From: Hymenobacter nivis
GTDB lineage: Bacteria; Bacteroidota; Bacteroidia; Cytophagales; Hymenobacteraceae
Assembly: GCF_006439025.1 (NCBI RefSeq)
Contig: NZ_RCYZ01000009.1
Span: forward strand, 63,868-127,867
Direction of reading: 5' to 3'
DNA length: 64,000 nucleotides
In this document: one piece after another, positions 40,411-48,982 of the stretch
Layout: every line of letters starts with the position of its first letter
Position numbering within the stretch: position 1 is the stretch's first letter
The notes under the pieces: generated by a model
What the model was told of the DNA's origin: nothing
Databases searched by the model: none
What the model saw: the letters and a program-made list of their open reading frames with translations, nothing else
Made by a program: the position numbers and the translations under genes

Positions 40411-42933
40411 CTAGCGGATCTGCTGGCCGATGATGAAGTGAAAGTGGTTGAAATCCTGTTTGGTGTTTACACCCGGCAAGGGTACCACGGCATCGAAACC
40501 GTGGCCAAAATCAAACCCTAGCAAACCGAATGCCGACATGAAAATCCGGGCCCCTACGCCTACCGAGCGGTACAACTTATAAGGGTTGTAATTATTGTAG
40601 GTATCGAAGGAGTTGCCAGCTTCGGCAAAGCCGAGCACGTACACCGTGGCGGCCGGGTTCAGGCTGACGGGGTAGCGCATCTCAAGCACATACTTGTTGT
40701 AAATAATGCCTCCATTTTGCTGTGACTGCGCTGTGGGAATGGCATAAGAGGCGTTCGGGTCATCGTAGCCACGCAAGCCGATGTAGTCGGTGCCCACGAT
40801 GAAGTTGCCACCGCCGTTGTAGCCAAGGCCGGCACCGCCCATCTTGAAGCGCTCAAACGGTCCGATGTCACGCTTGCCATACGAGCCCAGGAAGCCGAAG
40901 TGGGCCCGGGTGTTCAGTACCAGCTTGCCCACAATGGGCGTAAACCACGAAGCATCGAACATCCACTTATGGAATTCCAGCCACTGGTTGGCATCGGGGT
41001 GGGCCCCCGGGAAGACGGAGTAGGGTGGCGTCAGGCTCAGGCTCAGGCTCAACGACGATCCCCGGCGCGTGTAGGTCGGGTTGTCGATGCTGTTGCGCGA
41101 GAGCGTAGTGTTCAGCGTGATGTTGTTGAAGGTGCCCGTGGCGGCCCCCGAGGTCAGCAGCGAATAGTTTTGCGTCTGGTAGTGGCTGTACGAGAGCGAG
41201 TTGCTCAGCGTAAAGTAGTCATCCGGCACACGCAGCTGGCGGCCCAGGCCAACAGTGGCGCTGTTTACCTTAATGAAGCTGCCCGTATTGGCATCAAACG
41301 TAGTACCAAGGCGGCTGATGCTCCGGTTCAAGCTGAAAGACAGCGAGTTTGGACGGCGGCCGCCCAGCCAGGGCTCCGTGAAGGAAAGGGAGTAAGCTTG
41401 GTACTGGAAGCCGTTGGCCTGCACGTTCAGGGCTAGGCGCTGGCCATCGCCGGCGGGCACGGGCGTCCAATTGCGCAGCGTACCGGCCTTGCGCAGCGAG
41501 AAGTTGTTGAACACAAGGCCCACCGTGCCGATGAAGCCGGCGTAGCCGCCCCAGCCGCCCGAAAGCGTCACTTGGTCTGAAGGCTTCTCTACCACCGTGT
41601 AGTTGATGTCCACGGTGCCGTCGGCCTGGTTGGGAATGGGGTTGATGCCAACTTTTTCGGGGTCGAAGTAGCCCAGCGTGGCCAGCTCGCGGTTAGAGCG
41701 GATGAGTAGTTCGCGGTTGAACTTGTCGCCGGGCAGCGTCCGAATGGCGCGGCGCACCACGTGGTCACTGGTTTTGGTATTGCCCGCGATGTTAATTTCC
41801 TTCACGTGGGCCTGCACACCTTCGTTGAGGCGCATTTCGATGTCAATCGAATCGCCCTCTACTTTCTTTTCTACCGGCTCAATCTGGAAGAAAAGATAGC
41901 CGTCGTTCATATAAAGCGACGTAACATCTTGGCCCGTAGGATTATAATTCAGGCGCTTATCCAGCGTTTCCTTGCTGTAAGGGCTGCCCGATTTGATGCC
42001 CAGCACCCCCGACAGCGTTTTATCGTCGTAGAGGTAGTTGCCGTTCCAAGTGATGTGGCGGAAGTAATACTTGGGGCCCTCGTCCACCTTGATGGTCAGC
42101 GCCAGTCCTTTTTCGTCACGAACCAGGGTGTCGCTCACAACAACGGCATCGCGGTAACCCTCAGCGTTGTAGAATTCGATCAGCTTCTTTTTATCCTCTT
42201 CGTATTCCGTCCGCTGGAACTTGCCCGAAGTCAAGAACTTATACGGCTTGCGCTCCTTGGTTTTCTTTAGCTTGCCTTTCAGCTTGTAGTCCGAAAAAGC
42301 TTTGTTGCCTTCAAACGTTATGTCATGGATGCGGACCTTATTGCCCTTGTCTACATTAATACGTAGGGCCACGCTGTTAGACAACGAGGAGTCCGGCACT
42401 TGCAGGATATTAACTTTAGTATCAAGATAACCCTTGTTAACGAAGTACTTACGTACTTGGGTACGAGTGTTATTAAGCAAGGCATCGGTCACCACTTTAC
42501 CCCGAATCAGGGTAATTTTTTTGGTCAGTTCTTCCGTCTTGCCCTTGCTCATGCCGTCGAAGGTGAATTTAGACAAGCGGGGACGCTCCTTCAGGGTGAA
42601 GTCCAGGAAAATCTTGTCGCCTTCGATGCGGGCGATGGTCACGTTCACGTCGCCTAGGATGCCTTGGGCCCAGAGCTTGCGGATAGCCTTGCCAATTTCT
42701 TCGCCCGGAATGGTGATGTTATCACCGATCCGCAGTCCCGACAAGCCAACCAGGGTGCTGGGATCGAGGTAGCGAGTGCCGCTCACGGTGATGCCACCCA
42801 ACACGTATTTTTTGGGTTCATCGACACCTGCCGCCGGGCGCCCGCCCAGATTCTGGGCCTGGGCCGTGCCCAAGCTTGCCACCATCAACCACCCCAGCAG
42901 CAGAAACCAAGAAAAATTACGCACTGAAATCAT
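40411..42933 (-). CDS. bamA: Outer membrane protein assembly factor BamA
   Basis: An 840-residue Omp85 protein. A signal peptide (cleavage near AQAQNLGG) is followed by POTRA repeats (about residues 45-430), e.g. GITVSGTRYLDPSTLVGLSG and EINIAGNTKTSDHVVRRAI, then a C-terminal 16-strand barrel. It inserts beta-barrel proteins into the outer membrane and receives clients from the Skp-like chaperones encoded next to it. It follows uppS by 15 bases, and two ompH genes follow, so this block is one transcription unit. Confidence 0.95.
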   Translation of the reverse strand: MISVRNFSWFLLLGWLMVASLGTAQAQNLGGRPAAGVDEPKKYVLGGITVSGTRYLDPSTLVGLSGLRIGDNITIPGEEIGKAIRKLWAQGILGDVNVTIARIEGDKIFLDFTLKERPRLSKFTFDGMSKGKTEELTKKITLIRGKVVTDALLNNTRTQVRKYFVNKGYLDTKVNILQVPDSSLSNSVALRINVDKGNKVRIHDITFEGNKAFSDYKLKGKLKKTKERKPYKFLTSGKFQRTEYEEDKKKLIEFYNAEGYRDAVVVSDTLVRDEKGLALTIKVDEGPKYYFRHITWNGNYLYDDKTLSGVLGIKSGSPYSKETLDKRLNYNPTGQDVTSLYMNDGYLFFQIEPVEKKVEGDSIDIEMRLNEGVQAHVKEINIAGNTKTSDHVVRRAIRTLPGDKFNRELLIRSNRELATLGYFDPEKVGINPIPNQADGTVDINYTVVEKPSDQVTLSGGWGGYAGFIGTVGLVFNNFSLRKAGTLRNWTPVPAGDGQRLALNVQANGFQYQAYSLSFTEPWLGGRRPNSLSFSLNRSISRLGTTFDANTGSFIKVNSATVGLGRQLRVPDDYFTLSNSLSYSHYQTQNYSLLTSGAATGTFNNITLNTTLSRNSIDNPTYTRRGSSLSLSLSLTPPYSVFPGAHPDANQWLEFHKWMFDASWFTPIVGKLVLNTRAHFGFLGSYGKRDIGPFERFKMGGAGLGYNGGGNFIVGTDYIGLRGYDDPNASYAIPTAQSQQNGGIIYNKYVLEMRYPVSLNPAATVYVLGFAEAGNSFDTYNNYNPYKLYRSVGVGARIFMSAFGLLGFDFGHGFDAVVPLPGVNTKQDFNHFHFIIGQQIR

Positions 42934-42948
42934 AAATTGAATAAAATA

Positions 42949-43695
42949 CTAGGAGACAGCGATTTGCTCACTGGTTTTGCCAAAGCGCCGCTCGCGCCGC
43001 TGATACGCCCGGATGGCGTCCTGTAAATGCTCGCGCCGGAAATCGGGCCACAGCAAATCAGTAATGTAGAGCTCTGTGTAGGCCAACTGCCACAGCATGA
43101 AGTTGCTGATGCGCTGCTCGCCACTGGTGCGAATAAGTAATTCAGGATCAGGGATACCCGCTGTGGAGAGGTAGCCGGCGATGCTGGCTTCGTTCACATC
43201 GGCGGGCTGCACCTGGCCAGCGGCTACGTCGACCGCCAGGCGGCGCGCCGCCTGGACTAGGTCCCAGCGGCCGCTGTAGCTCAAGGCTAGCACCAACGTC
43301 ATGCGGGTACCAGCTTTGGTTAGTTCTTGGGCCTCGGCTAGCTCCCGCTGGCAACCTGCTGGCAAACTGCCCGTATCACCAATGGACTGCAGACGGATGC
43401 TGTTTTTAAGCAGAATCGGCGTTTCCTGTCGGATGGTGTGCACTAATAGCTGCATCAAGGCCATTACTTCCAGTGCCGGGCGGTTCCAGTTTTCGGTAGA
43501 GAAAGCATACAGCGTCAGGTACTTGACTCCAAGCTGCGCAGCTTCCTCTACGGTTTCGCGCACCGCCTTAATGGCGCTTTGGTGCCCGAACACCCGAAGG
43601 CCGCCCCGTTGCTTGGCCCAGCGGCCGTTTCCGTCCATAATGACGGCCACGTGCGTGGGAATATTAAGAGAGTCGATTTCGGCCCGGCCGGTCAT
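42949..43695 (-). CDS. uppS: Isoprenyl transferase (undecaprenyl diphosphate synthase)
   Basis: A 248-residue cis-prenyltransferase. HVAVIMDGNGRWAKQRG (catalytic Asp and P-loop), GHQSAIKAVRETVEEAAQLGVKYLTLYAFSTENW and the C-terminal PDPELLIRTSGEQRISNFMLWQLAYTELYI are hallmark motifs; each is listed here in part. It builds the C55 carrier for peptidoglycan and glycan export. The start is set at ATG 43695: the longer frame runs back into intergenic GC-rich DNA. A TACCTTGC box lies 26 bases upstream, just after the porG terminator, so the uppS-bamA-ompH-ompH unit has its own promoter. Confidence 0.94.
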   Translation of the reverse strand: MTGRAEIDSLNIPTHVAVIMDGNGRWAKQRGGLRVFGHQSAIKAVRETVEEAAQLGVKYLTLYAFSTENWNRPALEVMALMQLLVHTIRQETPILLKNSIRLQSIGDTGSLPAGCQRELAEAQELTKAGTRMTLVLALSYSGRWDLVQAARRLAVDVAAGQVQPADVNEASIAGYLSTAGIPDPELLIRTSGEQRISNFMLWQLAYTELYITDLLWPDFRREHLQDAIRAYQRRERRFGKTSEQIAVS

Positions 43696-43720
43696 CGTTG
43701 CGGTTTTGATATAAGAGGCT

Positions 43721-43728
43721 GCAAGGTA
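43721..43728 (-). promoter_or_regulatory. Possible -7 box of the uppS-bamA unit (TACCTTGC)
   Basis: The minus strand reads TACCTTGC, a near match to TAnnTTTG, 26 bases before the uppS ATG. No clear -33 element. Confidence 0.35.
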
Positions 43729-43795
43729 CGAAGACGGTTGCATCTGCCAGCGCTGGGCCCCCAGTGCAGGGCCCCAGTGCCTTACCATATACAAG

Positions 43796-43840
43796 AAAAG
43801 CCCGCCGGCGTGCTACTATTTAGCACGCCGGCGGGCTTTT
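43796..43840. terminator. Perfect terminator between porG and uppS
   Basis: Arms 43796-43815 and 43821-43840 form 20 perfect base pairs with a 5-base loop; AAAAGCCCGCC and GGCGGGCTTTT at the ends make it functional on both strands. Confidence 0.9.
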
Positions 43841-43855
43841 TAAGGGGTGGCTGTA

Positions 43856-44623
43856 TTACTTCAGCAGTTGCTTATTGTTTTTGTACTGTGGCGGGCAGTG
43901 TATCTTATAAAAGGTGTAGGACACGCTCAGGCCACTGTAGTAATACCAGTCGTTGTCGTGCGGGTTCACCAGCAAAGGGTCTTGGTCGTAGAGATTGTCG
44001 AGCTTATCGCTGAATGTTTTGCGCACTCCCACTTCCAAGCCCAGGTTGATGCGCTGCGACAGCGCATACTTCATACCGGCACCCGCCGGGATGGCAATCC
44101 CGAAGTGCCCGCCCGAGCGGTCAAAATCGGCCCCCAATACCTGGTTAGTCGTTTGGGTGCGCGTATTGATGTAGTAGCCGCCCACGCCAATGAACAAGTA
44201 AGGTGTGAAATGGACTTTCTGCTTACGGGCTCGGTAATCCAGGAAGTTATACTCCATGGCCACGGCGGCTTCCAATACGCTGCCTTTCATGTTGGTGCCC
44301 CGGTAGGCTTGCACGGGCGGGGTGCTGCCGCCTTCGCCGGTTACGTTAGCGTCGTCGGCGCGGAGCAGGCCGGCCAAGAAGCTGCCCCGCAACGTTATTG
44401 GGGCCGAGACATCGCGCCGGTAGAAGGCCGTGATGGCCGGGCGGTTGTTGCCGAACTGGTACTGCGGCGCGATTTCGCCCCGGTAGTTGGTTACGCCTAA
44501 ACCCAGGCCCAGCTCGCTGGTAGTTTGGGTTTCAATCTGAGCTTGGGCCGAAGCGCAAAAAAACGCACTCCCCGCTTGCACCAGGCAAACAAGGAGTGCG
44601 GAACGAAGTGCATTAACTATCAT
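43856..44623 (-). CDS. porG: PorG-like outer membrane protein (T9SS)
   Basis: A 255-residue DUF6089-type barrel protein: signal peptide (cleavage near ASAQAQ), then beta-strand-rich sequence with TSELGLGLGVTNYRGEIAPQY, YLFIGVGGYYINT and LGLEVGVRKTFSDKLDNLYDQ. PorG is an outer-membrane component of the type IX secretion system in Porphyromonas gingivalis, where porG likewise precedes uppS, bamA and two ompH genes; this shared gene order supports the assignment. It is separated from uppS by a terminator and follows a paralogue. Confidence 0.85.
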   Translation of the reverse strand: MIVNALRSALLVCLVQAGSAFFCASAQAQIETQTTSELGLGLGVTNYRGEIAPQYQFGNNRPAITAFYRRDVSAPITLRGSFLAGLLRADDANVTGEGGSTPPVQAYRGTNMKGSVLEAAVAMEYNFLDYRARKQKVHFTPYLFIGVGGYYINTRTQTTNQVLGADFDRSGGHFGIAIPAGAGMKYALSQRINLGLEVGVRKTFSDKLDNLYDQDPLLVNPHDNDWYYYSGLSVSYTFYKIHCPPQYKNNKQLLK

Positions 44624-44674
44624 TAAGCTAAATAAGGCACTAGGCGCCGGCCAGCAGTGGCTGGCCAGGGTAGC

Positions 44675-45550
44675 TTAGCGGAATTTCGGGTTTTTGATAC
44701 GGGGCGTCAAGATGTAGTTCAGCGACAAGCCGGTCACCGTGTACCAGTCTGATTTGTTCTGGCCACGCTGAGCGCCAGGCATAAAGCCAGCGAAATCACC
44801 CGAGTTGCTCTTGGTTACAGAGCTAGCGGGGTTGGTGCCGCCAAAATAAGCTGCTTGGCCGGTCAGGTTGGCGGCGTAGTTGCTGTTTACATCGTCCAGG
44901 TACCCGGTGAAAGTTTTGCGGATGCCGAATTCCAGGCTAGCGTCAAAGTTGCGGTTGATGCGGTAGCGTACGCCGCCACCGAACGGAATGGCGAACTGAG
45001 CCCGGCTGTAGTTTACACCTTCGGTAGCCAAGGGCTGCAACGGAACATAGTTACCGTTGGCATCACGGCCTTTCGGGTTATGGTAGAAGCCTGCTACACC
45101 AGCGAACACGTACGGCACGAAGTCCGGACGCTTCAGGTAGTTGTTGCGGTTTTGAATAAGGTCGACCACTACTACGCCCGACAGCTCTACGATATCGTTC
45201 TGGAAATTGGCGTTGCGGTTGTTACGAAACCGGGCGTTCACATCGGTAGCGCTGGCTGCTGTAGCGTCGTCACCGTTGATGCGGCCGTACGACAGGCCCA
45301 GGCGGCCCGATACCCGCGGAAAGAAGCGCCGGGTGAGGGTCACGCCTACGTTGGGACGAGTGTTATTGAATCGGAAACTGGCAAACCCGGTGTTAGGGGC
45401 CAAGTCGCCGAAATAGTTCATGGCGTTAATATTGAAGCCAATCGAATTGTACTGCTTGCGCTTGTTGAACTGTTGCGCATCGGCCTGCGAAGAGCCGAGT
45501 AGCGCGAGCCCTACTAGCAGAGCAGTGGGATACGTGAAGATATGTTTCAT
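44675..45550 (-). CDS. PorG-like (DUF6089) outer membrane protein paralogue
   Basis: A 291-residue paralogue of the adjacent porG gene. Signal peptide (cleavage near ADAQQFN), then GFNINAMNYFGDLAPNTGF, YGRINGDDATA, VPYVFAGVAGFYHNP and LEFGIRKTFTGYLDDVNSNYA, the last matching the EVGVRKTFSDKLDNLYDQ element of the neighbour. A loop with NSGDFAGFMPGAQRGQ is absent from the neighbour. Duplication with divergence suggests a second PorG-like protein of the same secretion system, but a different role cannot be excluded. It lies 51 bases upstream of porG and has its own promoter box. Confidence 0.82.
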   Translation of the reverse strand: MKHIFTYPTALLVGLALLGSSQADAQQFNKRKQYNSIGFNINAMNYFGDLAPNTGFASFRFNNTRPNVGVTLTRRFFPRVSGRLGLSYGRINGDDATAASATDVNARFRNNRNANFQNDIVELSGVVVVDLIQNRNNYLKRPDFVPYVFAGVAGFYHNPKGRDANGNYVPLQPLATEGVNYSRAQFAIPFGGGVRYRINRNFDASLEFGIRKTFTGYLDDVNSNYAANLTGQAAYFGGTNPASSVTKSNSGDFAGFMPGAQRGQNKSDWYTVTGLSLNYILTPRIKNPKFR

Positions 45551-45623
45551 AAGGCAACAAAAGTGAATAGCGTAGATTGAAGGCGAAGCGGAAAAGTACC
45601 AATAACGGACTCTCAGGTGTTTA

Positions 45624-45631
45624 CAAAAGTA
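45624..45631 (-). promoter_or_regulatory. Candidate -7 box for the PorG paralogue gene
   Basis: The minus strand reads TACTTTTG, matching TAnnTTTG, in an AT-rich gap 74 bases before the ATG at 45550. Confidence 0.5.
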
Positions 45632-45688
45632 GAGACTGTTAGGAACTAAAAAAAATTTATGGACAATTTTTAGAGCTATGGTAATTTG

Positions 45689-46582
45689 TTAACCTAGCAC
45701 CGAACTAGGGTTTCGGCGGTCAAGCCCCCAGTTCAGTTTGCTTCGGAGCGTACTCAAAAAATTTACATGGTTGAGCTTAACAAGGCGGGCGCAGAAGCTT
45801 TCGCGGCGCACAGCCATCTGCACATTAGCGTCGACGGAGATGGAGCGGGAGTCTAGCGAAAGCATGTAATTTGAGCTACGGCCCTCTATTTCAAAGGAAA
45901 GCACACTTTGGTTGGACACCACGAGGGGCCGCACGTTCAGATTGTGGGGGCATACGGGCGCGATGATAAAATTGTTGGTTTGTGGAACTAAAACAGGCCC
46001 CCCACAACTCAGCGAGTAGCCCGTGGAACCGGTGGGCGTGGCCACCACAAGCCCGTCGGCCCAGTAAGAATTCAGGTACTCGCCGTCGATGTAAGTGTGT
46101 ACGGCAATCATCGAAGCCGAGTCTCCCTTTAAAATACTAAATTCATTCAGCCCAAAGTTCAACCCCCCGAACACGTCCGGGTCGGTGTCGACGCGGATGA
46201 GGCTGCGGTCATCGAACACAAAATGGCCTTTATAAAGGGCATCAATGGCCTGGCCAATGCCGTCGGGGGTGACGGTGGCCAGGAAGCCCAAACGGCCGGT
46301 GTGGATGCCCAAAATAGGAATTTGCAGGGCCCCCACGTAAGTCACGGTATCGAGCAGCGTGCCATCGCCGCCAATGCTGAGCACGAAATTGGTACCCCGC
46401 AGCGAATCGCCTCGCCGGAAGCTGGTGGTGTTGGCGGGCAGGCGCAGGGTGTTGTCGAGGTAGGTGCGGAAGGATTCCACGATGCGTACTTCGGCGTGGC
46501 GGGCGGCCAGGTCGTCGAGCAGGGACTGGATGGCCGGGGCAGCTTCCTCTGCGAAGGGCTTGCCGAGGATGGCGAATTTCAT
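45689..46582 (-). CDS. nadK: NAD kinase
   Basis: A 297-residue NAD(+) kinase that makes NADP. GGDGTLLDTV near residue 72 (the GGDGT motif), GIHTGRLGFLATV, LNEFSILKG and TPTGSTGYSLSCGGPVL are intact, and the length suits the family. It lies upstream of the PorG genes and downstream of an Omp85-type gene on the minus strand. The start ATG at 46582 is unambiguous. Confidence 0.95.
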   Translation of the reverse strand: MKFAILGKPFAEEAAPAIQSLLDDLAARHAEVRIVESFRTYLDNTLRLPANTTSFRRGDSLRGTNFVLSIGGDGTLLDTVTYVGALQIPILGIHTGRLGFLATVTPDGIGQAIDALYKGHFVFDDRSLIRVDTDPDVFGGLNFGLNEFSILKGDSASMIAVHTYIDGEYLNSYWADGLVVATPTGSTGYSLSCGGPVLVPQTNNFIIAPVCPHNLNVRPLVVSNQSVLSFEIEGRSSNYMLSLDSRSISVDANVQMAVRRESFCARLVKLNHVNFLSTLRSKLNWGLDRRNPSSVLG

Positions 46583-46657
46583 ACGGTTAGGAACAGTGGG
46601 CGGTGCGAATAACGCACCCGAGGCGGCTTCACGGGACCCGGGGCCCCGGCGGCGGCA

Positions 46658-48127
46658 TTAGATGGGAAAGGTGCTGCGGAAAAAATACCCGGTTTGGCCC
46701 AGGCCGTTCAGAGTGTATTCGAGGGTGAACACCCGGTCGTAGTACGTGACCAGGTGCAGGCCGAGGCCGGCAGAGCGCAGCAGGCGGTTGGGCAGTTGGT
46801 TGCCGGACGGGGCCCCGGGGGCCACCACGTAGCCGGCGTCGGCAAACAGGTTGAGGTAGGCTACGAGCGGGATGGTGTTGATTTTGGGATTTTTGATACC
46901 GGCCAGGTGGATTTCGCTGGCGTTGAAGAGCCGGTAGCTCAGGCCCTGCTGCACGAGGCCATAGTGGCGGCCGTCGACGACGTAGGCGTCGTAGCCGCGC
47001 ACCAGCGCGTCGTTGCCCAGGGCGCGGGCGTCGGCGTAGGCCAGGGCGCGGGTGAGGCGCATCTGCCCGTTTAGACCGAAGGCGTAGTAGAAGCGGTGGC
47101 CCAGCGAGAAGTAGCGGTCGTACACTAGCCGCAGAGTGGTGAGGGCCGGCAGACCAGGATTCAGGAAAACGCGGTGCGCCAGCAGACCCTGGGCAAACTG
47201 CCCGGTGAGCGGGTAGGCGAAGGTATTGCGCCGGTTGAAGGTGCTGATGAGGCTGAAATCGAGGAACTCGCGGGCCGTGCGGCCTAGGAAATAGTTGGGG
47301 TTGTCGAGGTTCACCGAGTCCAGGATTTGCTCGCGGTGGTACGAGGCATCGAGGGCGGTGAGAAACTGCACAGTGTGGCGCAGGCGCAGGCCCCCCGAGG
47401 CGTAGAGCCGCTGAATGGCGTAGGCATCGGCGGGGCGGTAGGCTTGCAGGCGGTCGTCGAAGGTGCGGAAATCGACGGAGCGGCTTTGCGAAAACGAGAA
47501 GCCACCGCCCACGCCCACGCGGCGGGTGCGGCCCAGCCCGGGGGCCTCGTAAAATACCTCGTACTTGGGGTTGAAGCCCAACTGCAAATTGGCCGTTAGC
47601 TGCTCGTTACGACCCCGGAAGTTGTTGCGCACCAAGTGCAAGCCATAGTCGAGCCGCCGCCAGCGGTCGGGCCGGTCGAGCCACGAGCGGAAGTTGCGGT
47701 CGGCGATGGAGAAAATGGGCACCGGAAACGTGTAGAGCCGCTCCTGCACCACAAACAGCACCACCAGCTGGCCGTTGCCCTGGCAGCTGGCCTGCACCAG
47801 TACCGTGTGGAAAAGCTGGAGGTTGAACAGGCGGCGGCGGTTGGCTTCGAGACGGGCGGGCAGCTCAGCCAAGTCCAGCGTATCACCCTCGCGGATGTTC
47901 AACTCGGCCCGCAGGGTGCGTTCGCGCGTCACGCGGTTGCCCACCAGCAGCACCACCGCCACGCGCCCCCGGGCGGGGGCCCCCGGGCAGGGCAAGATGC
48001 GCACCAGCGTATCGGAGGGGGCCACCACGGGGGGCAGGGCGCGGGTGGCGCGCAGGGGCAGCGTATCGGCCGGGGCAGGCCCTAGGCCGGCCAGCCAGCC
48101 CAGCAAAAATAATAGTACGCCCAGCAC
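46658..48127 (-). CDS. Omp85/TamA-type outer membrane protein with a single POTRA-like domain
   Basis: A 489-residue protein beginning at a GTG. A signal-peptide-like start (LFLLGWLAGLGPAPADT) is followed by one POTRA-like domain (about residues 50-135: VAVVLLVGNRVTRERTLRAEL, LEANRRRLFNLQLFHTVLV), then a beta-barrel region (about 140-489) ending FFRSTFPI. It resembles the shorter Omp85 relatives found beside BamA in Bacteroidota. It may insert or secrete a specific client. It sits 10 bases after the CBS-domain gene, so they are co-transcribed. Separate from the BamA encoded at 40411-42933. Confidence 0.82.
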   Translation of the reverse strand: MLGVLLFLLGWLAGLGPAPADTLPLRATRALPPVVAPSDTLVRILPCPGAPARGRVAVVLLVGNRVTRERTLRAELNIREGDTLDLAELPARLEANRRRLFNLQLFHTVLVQASCQGNGQLVVLFVVQERLYTFPVPIFSIADRNFRSWLDRPDRWRRLDYGLHLVRNNFRGRNEQLTANLQLGFNPKYEVFYEAPGLGRTRRVGVGGGFSFSQSRSVDFRTFDDRLQAYRPADAYAIQRLYASGGLRLRHTVQFLTALDASYHREQILDSVNLDNPNYFLGRTAREFLDFSLISTFNRRNTFAYPLTGQFAQGLLAHRVFLNPGLPALTTLRLVYDRYFSLGHRFYYAFGLNGQMRLTRALAYADARALGNDALVRGYDAYVVDGRHYGLVQQGLSYRLFNASEIHLAGIKNPKINTIPLVAYLNLFADAGYVVAPGAPSGNQLPNRLLRSAGLGLHLVTYYDRVFTLEYTLNGLGQTGYFFRSTFPI

Positions 48128-48137
48128 CCGTTGTTCG

Positions 48138-48815
48138 CTACACGCTCAGGTAGCGCAGCAGGCCATCGTAGCGCTCCTGCTCGTCCTCACTCACTTCGCC
48201 GGGCCCGCTAAACTGCGCCGTGACCGCGTAACCGAACCGCTCGAGCGTGGCCACGATGCGGGCCAAATTATCGGTGTTCAGCTTGAGGGTGAGGCGGATG
48301 CGGTACGGGTCCAGCTCGTCGGGCACGGTGTGGGCATTCACAATCTTGGCGTTGTTTTCCTCCACGTAGCGGCTGATTTGCGAGAGCGAGTAGTCGCGCT
48401 CGGCCATGCTGAGCACGATGATGCCGCCTTGGCCGGGGGCCGAGGCCTGGGGCCCAAAAGCGGCCAGTGCGTCGGCCACCGTCACCACGCCCACGTAGGC
48501 GTCGTCATCGTCCACCACCGGCACGAGCTGGAGCTTGTTCTCCACGGCCAGCTCCACCACCCGGAAAAAGTGCTGGTCGGGCCGCACCACGGCCTCGCGG
48601 AAGCCCAGGGTAAGCTCCGAGAGCAGCGCGTCGGGGTCGTAGGCGTCGGCCAAGTCGGCCTCGGTCACCAGGCCGCGGTACTGGCGCTCGGCCAGCACTG
48701 GCAGCTGGCCCACCCGAAACTCGTCGAGCCACCGGGCAGCTTTGCCCAGCGAGTCGGTACCCTTGAGGGGCGGGATCATTTCGTTGAGTAAATCTTCGGC
48801 GAGCATGGCTTGCAT
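48138..48815 (-). CDS. CBS-domain pair protein with C-terminal ACT-like domain
   Basis: A 225-residue cytoplasmic protein. Two CBS domains (about residues 5-60 and 75-130; e.g. LPVLAERQYRGLVTEADLADA and LVPVVDDDDAYVGVVTVADALA) precede a C-terminal domain (about 135-205) with LSMAERDYSLSQISRYVEENNA that looks like an ACT fold. CBS pairs usually bind adenine nucleotides. Related Bacteroidota genes lie next to nadK, so a link with nucleotide or redox sensing is plausible. Starts at GTG 48833, ATG 48815 and ATG 48806 are all possible; 48815 gives a compact N-terminus. Confidence 0.8.
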   Translation of the reverse strand: MQAMLAEDLLNEMIPPLKGTDSLGKAARWLDEFRVGQLPVLAERQYRGLVTEADLADAYDPDALLSELTLGFREAVVRPDQHFFRVVELAVENKLQLVPVVDDDDAYVGVVTVADALAAFGPQASAPGQGGIIVLSMAERDYSLSQISRYVEENNAKIVNAHTVPDELDPYRIRLTLKLNTDNLARIVATLERFGYAVTAQFSGPGEVSEDEQERYDGLLRYLSV

Positions 48816-48982
48816 GGGGCGGGGCGGAAACACGCGGTGCCGGGGCCGGACGCACGTAGGATGGAAAAACGGGAATAAGGCAACCTGTATTCAGTCGGTA
48901 GCAATAATTGGGGAAGCGGAAAGCAAAAAGATAAGTGGGGCCCCTGGAGGCATCCTGGCAAAAATTGCGCCGGGCCGGCGCG

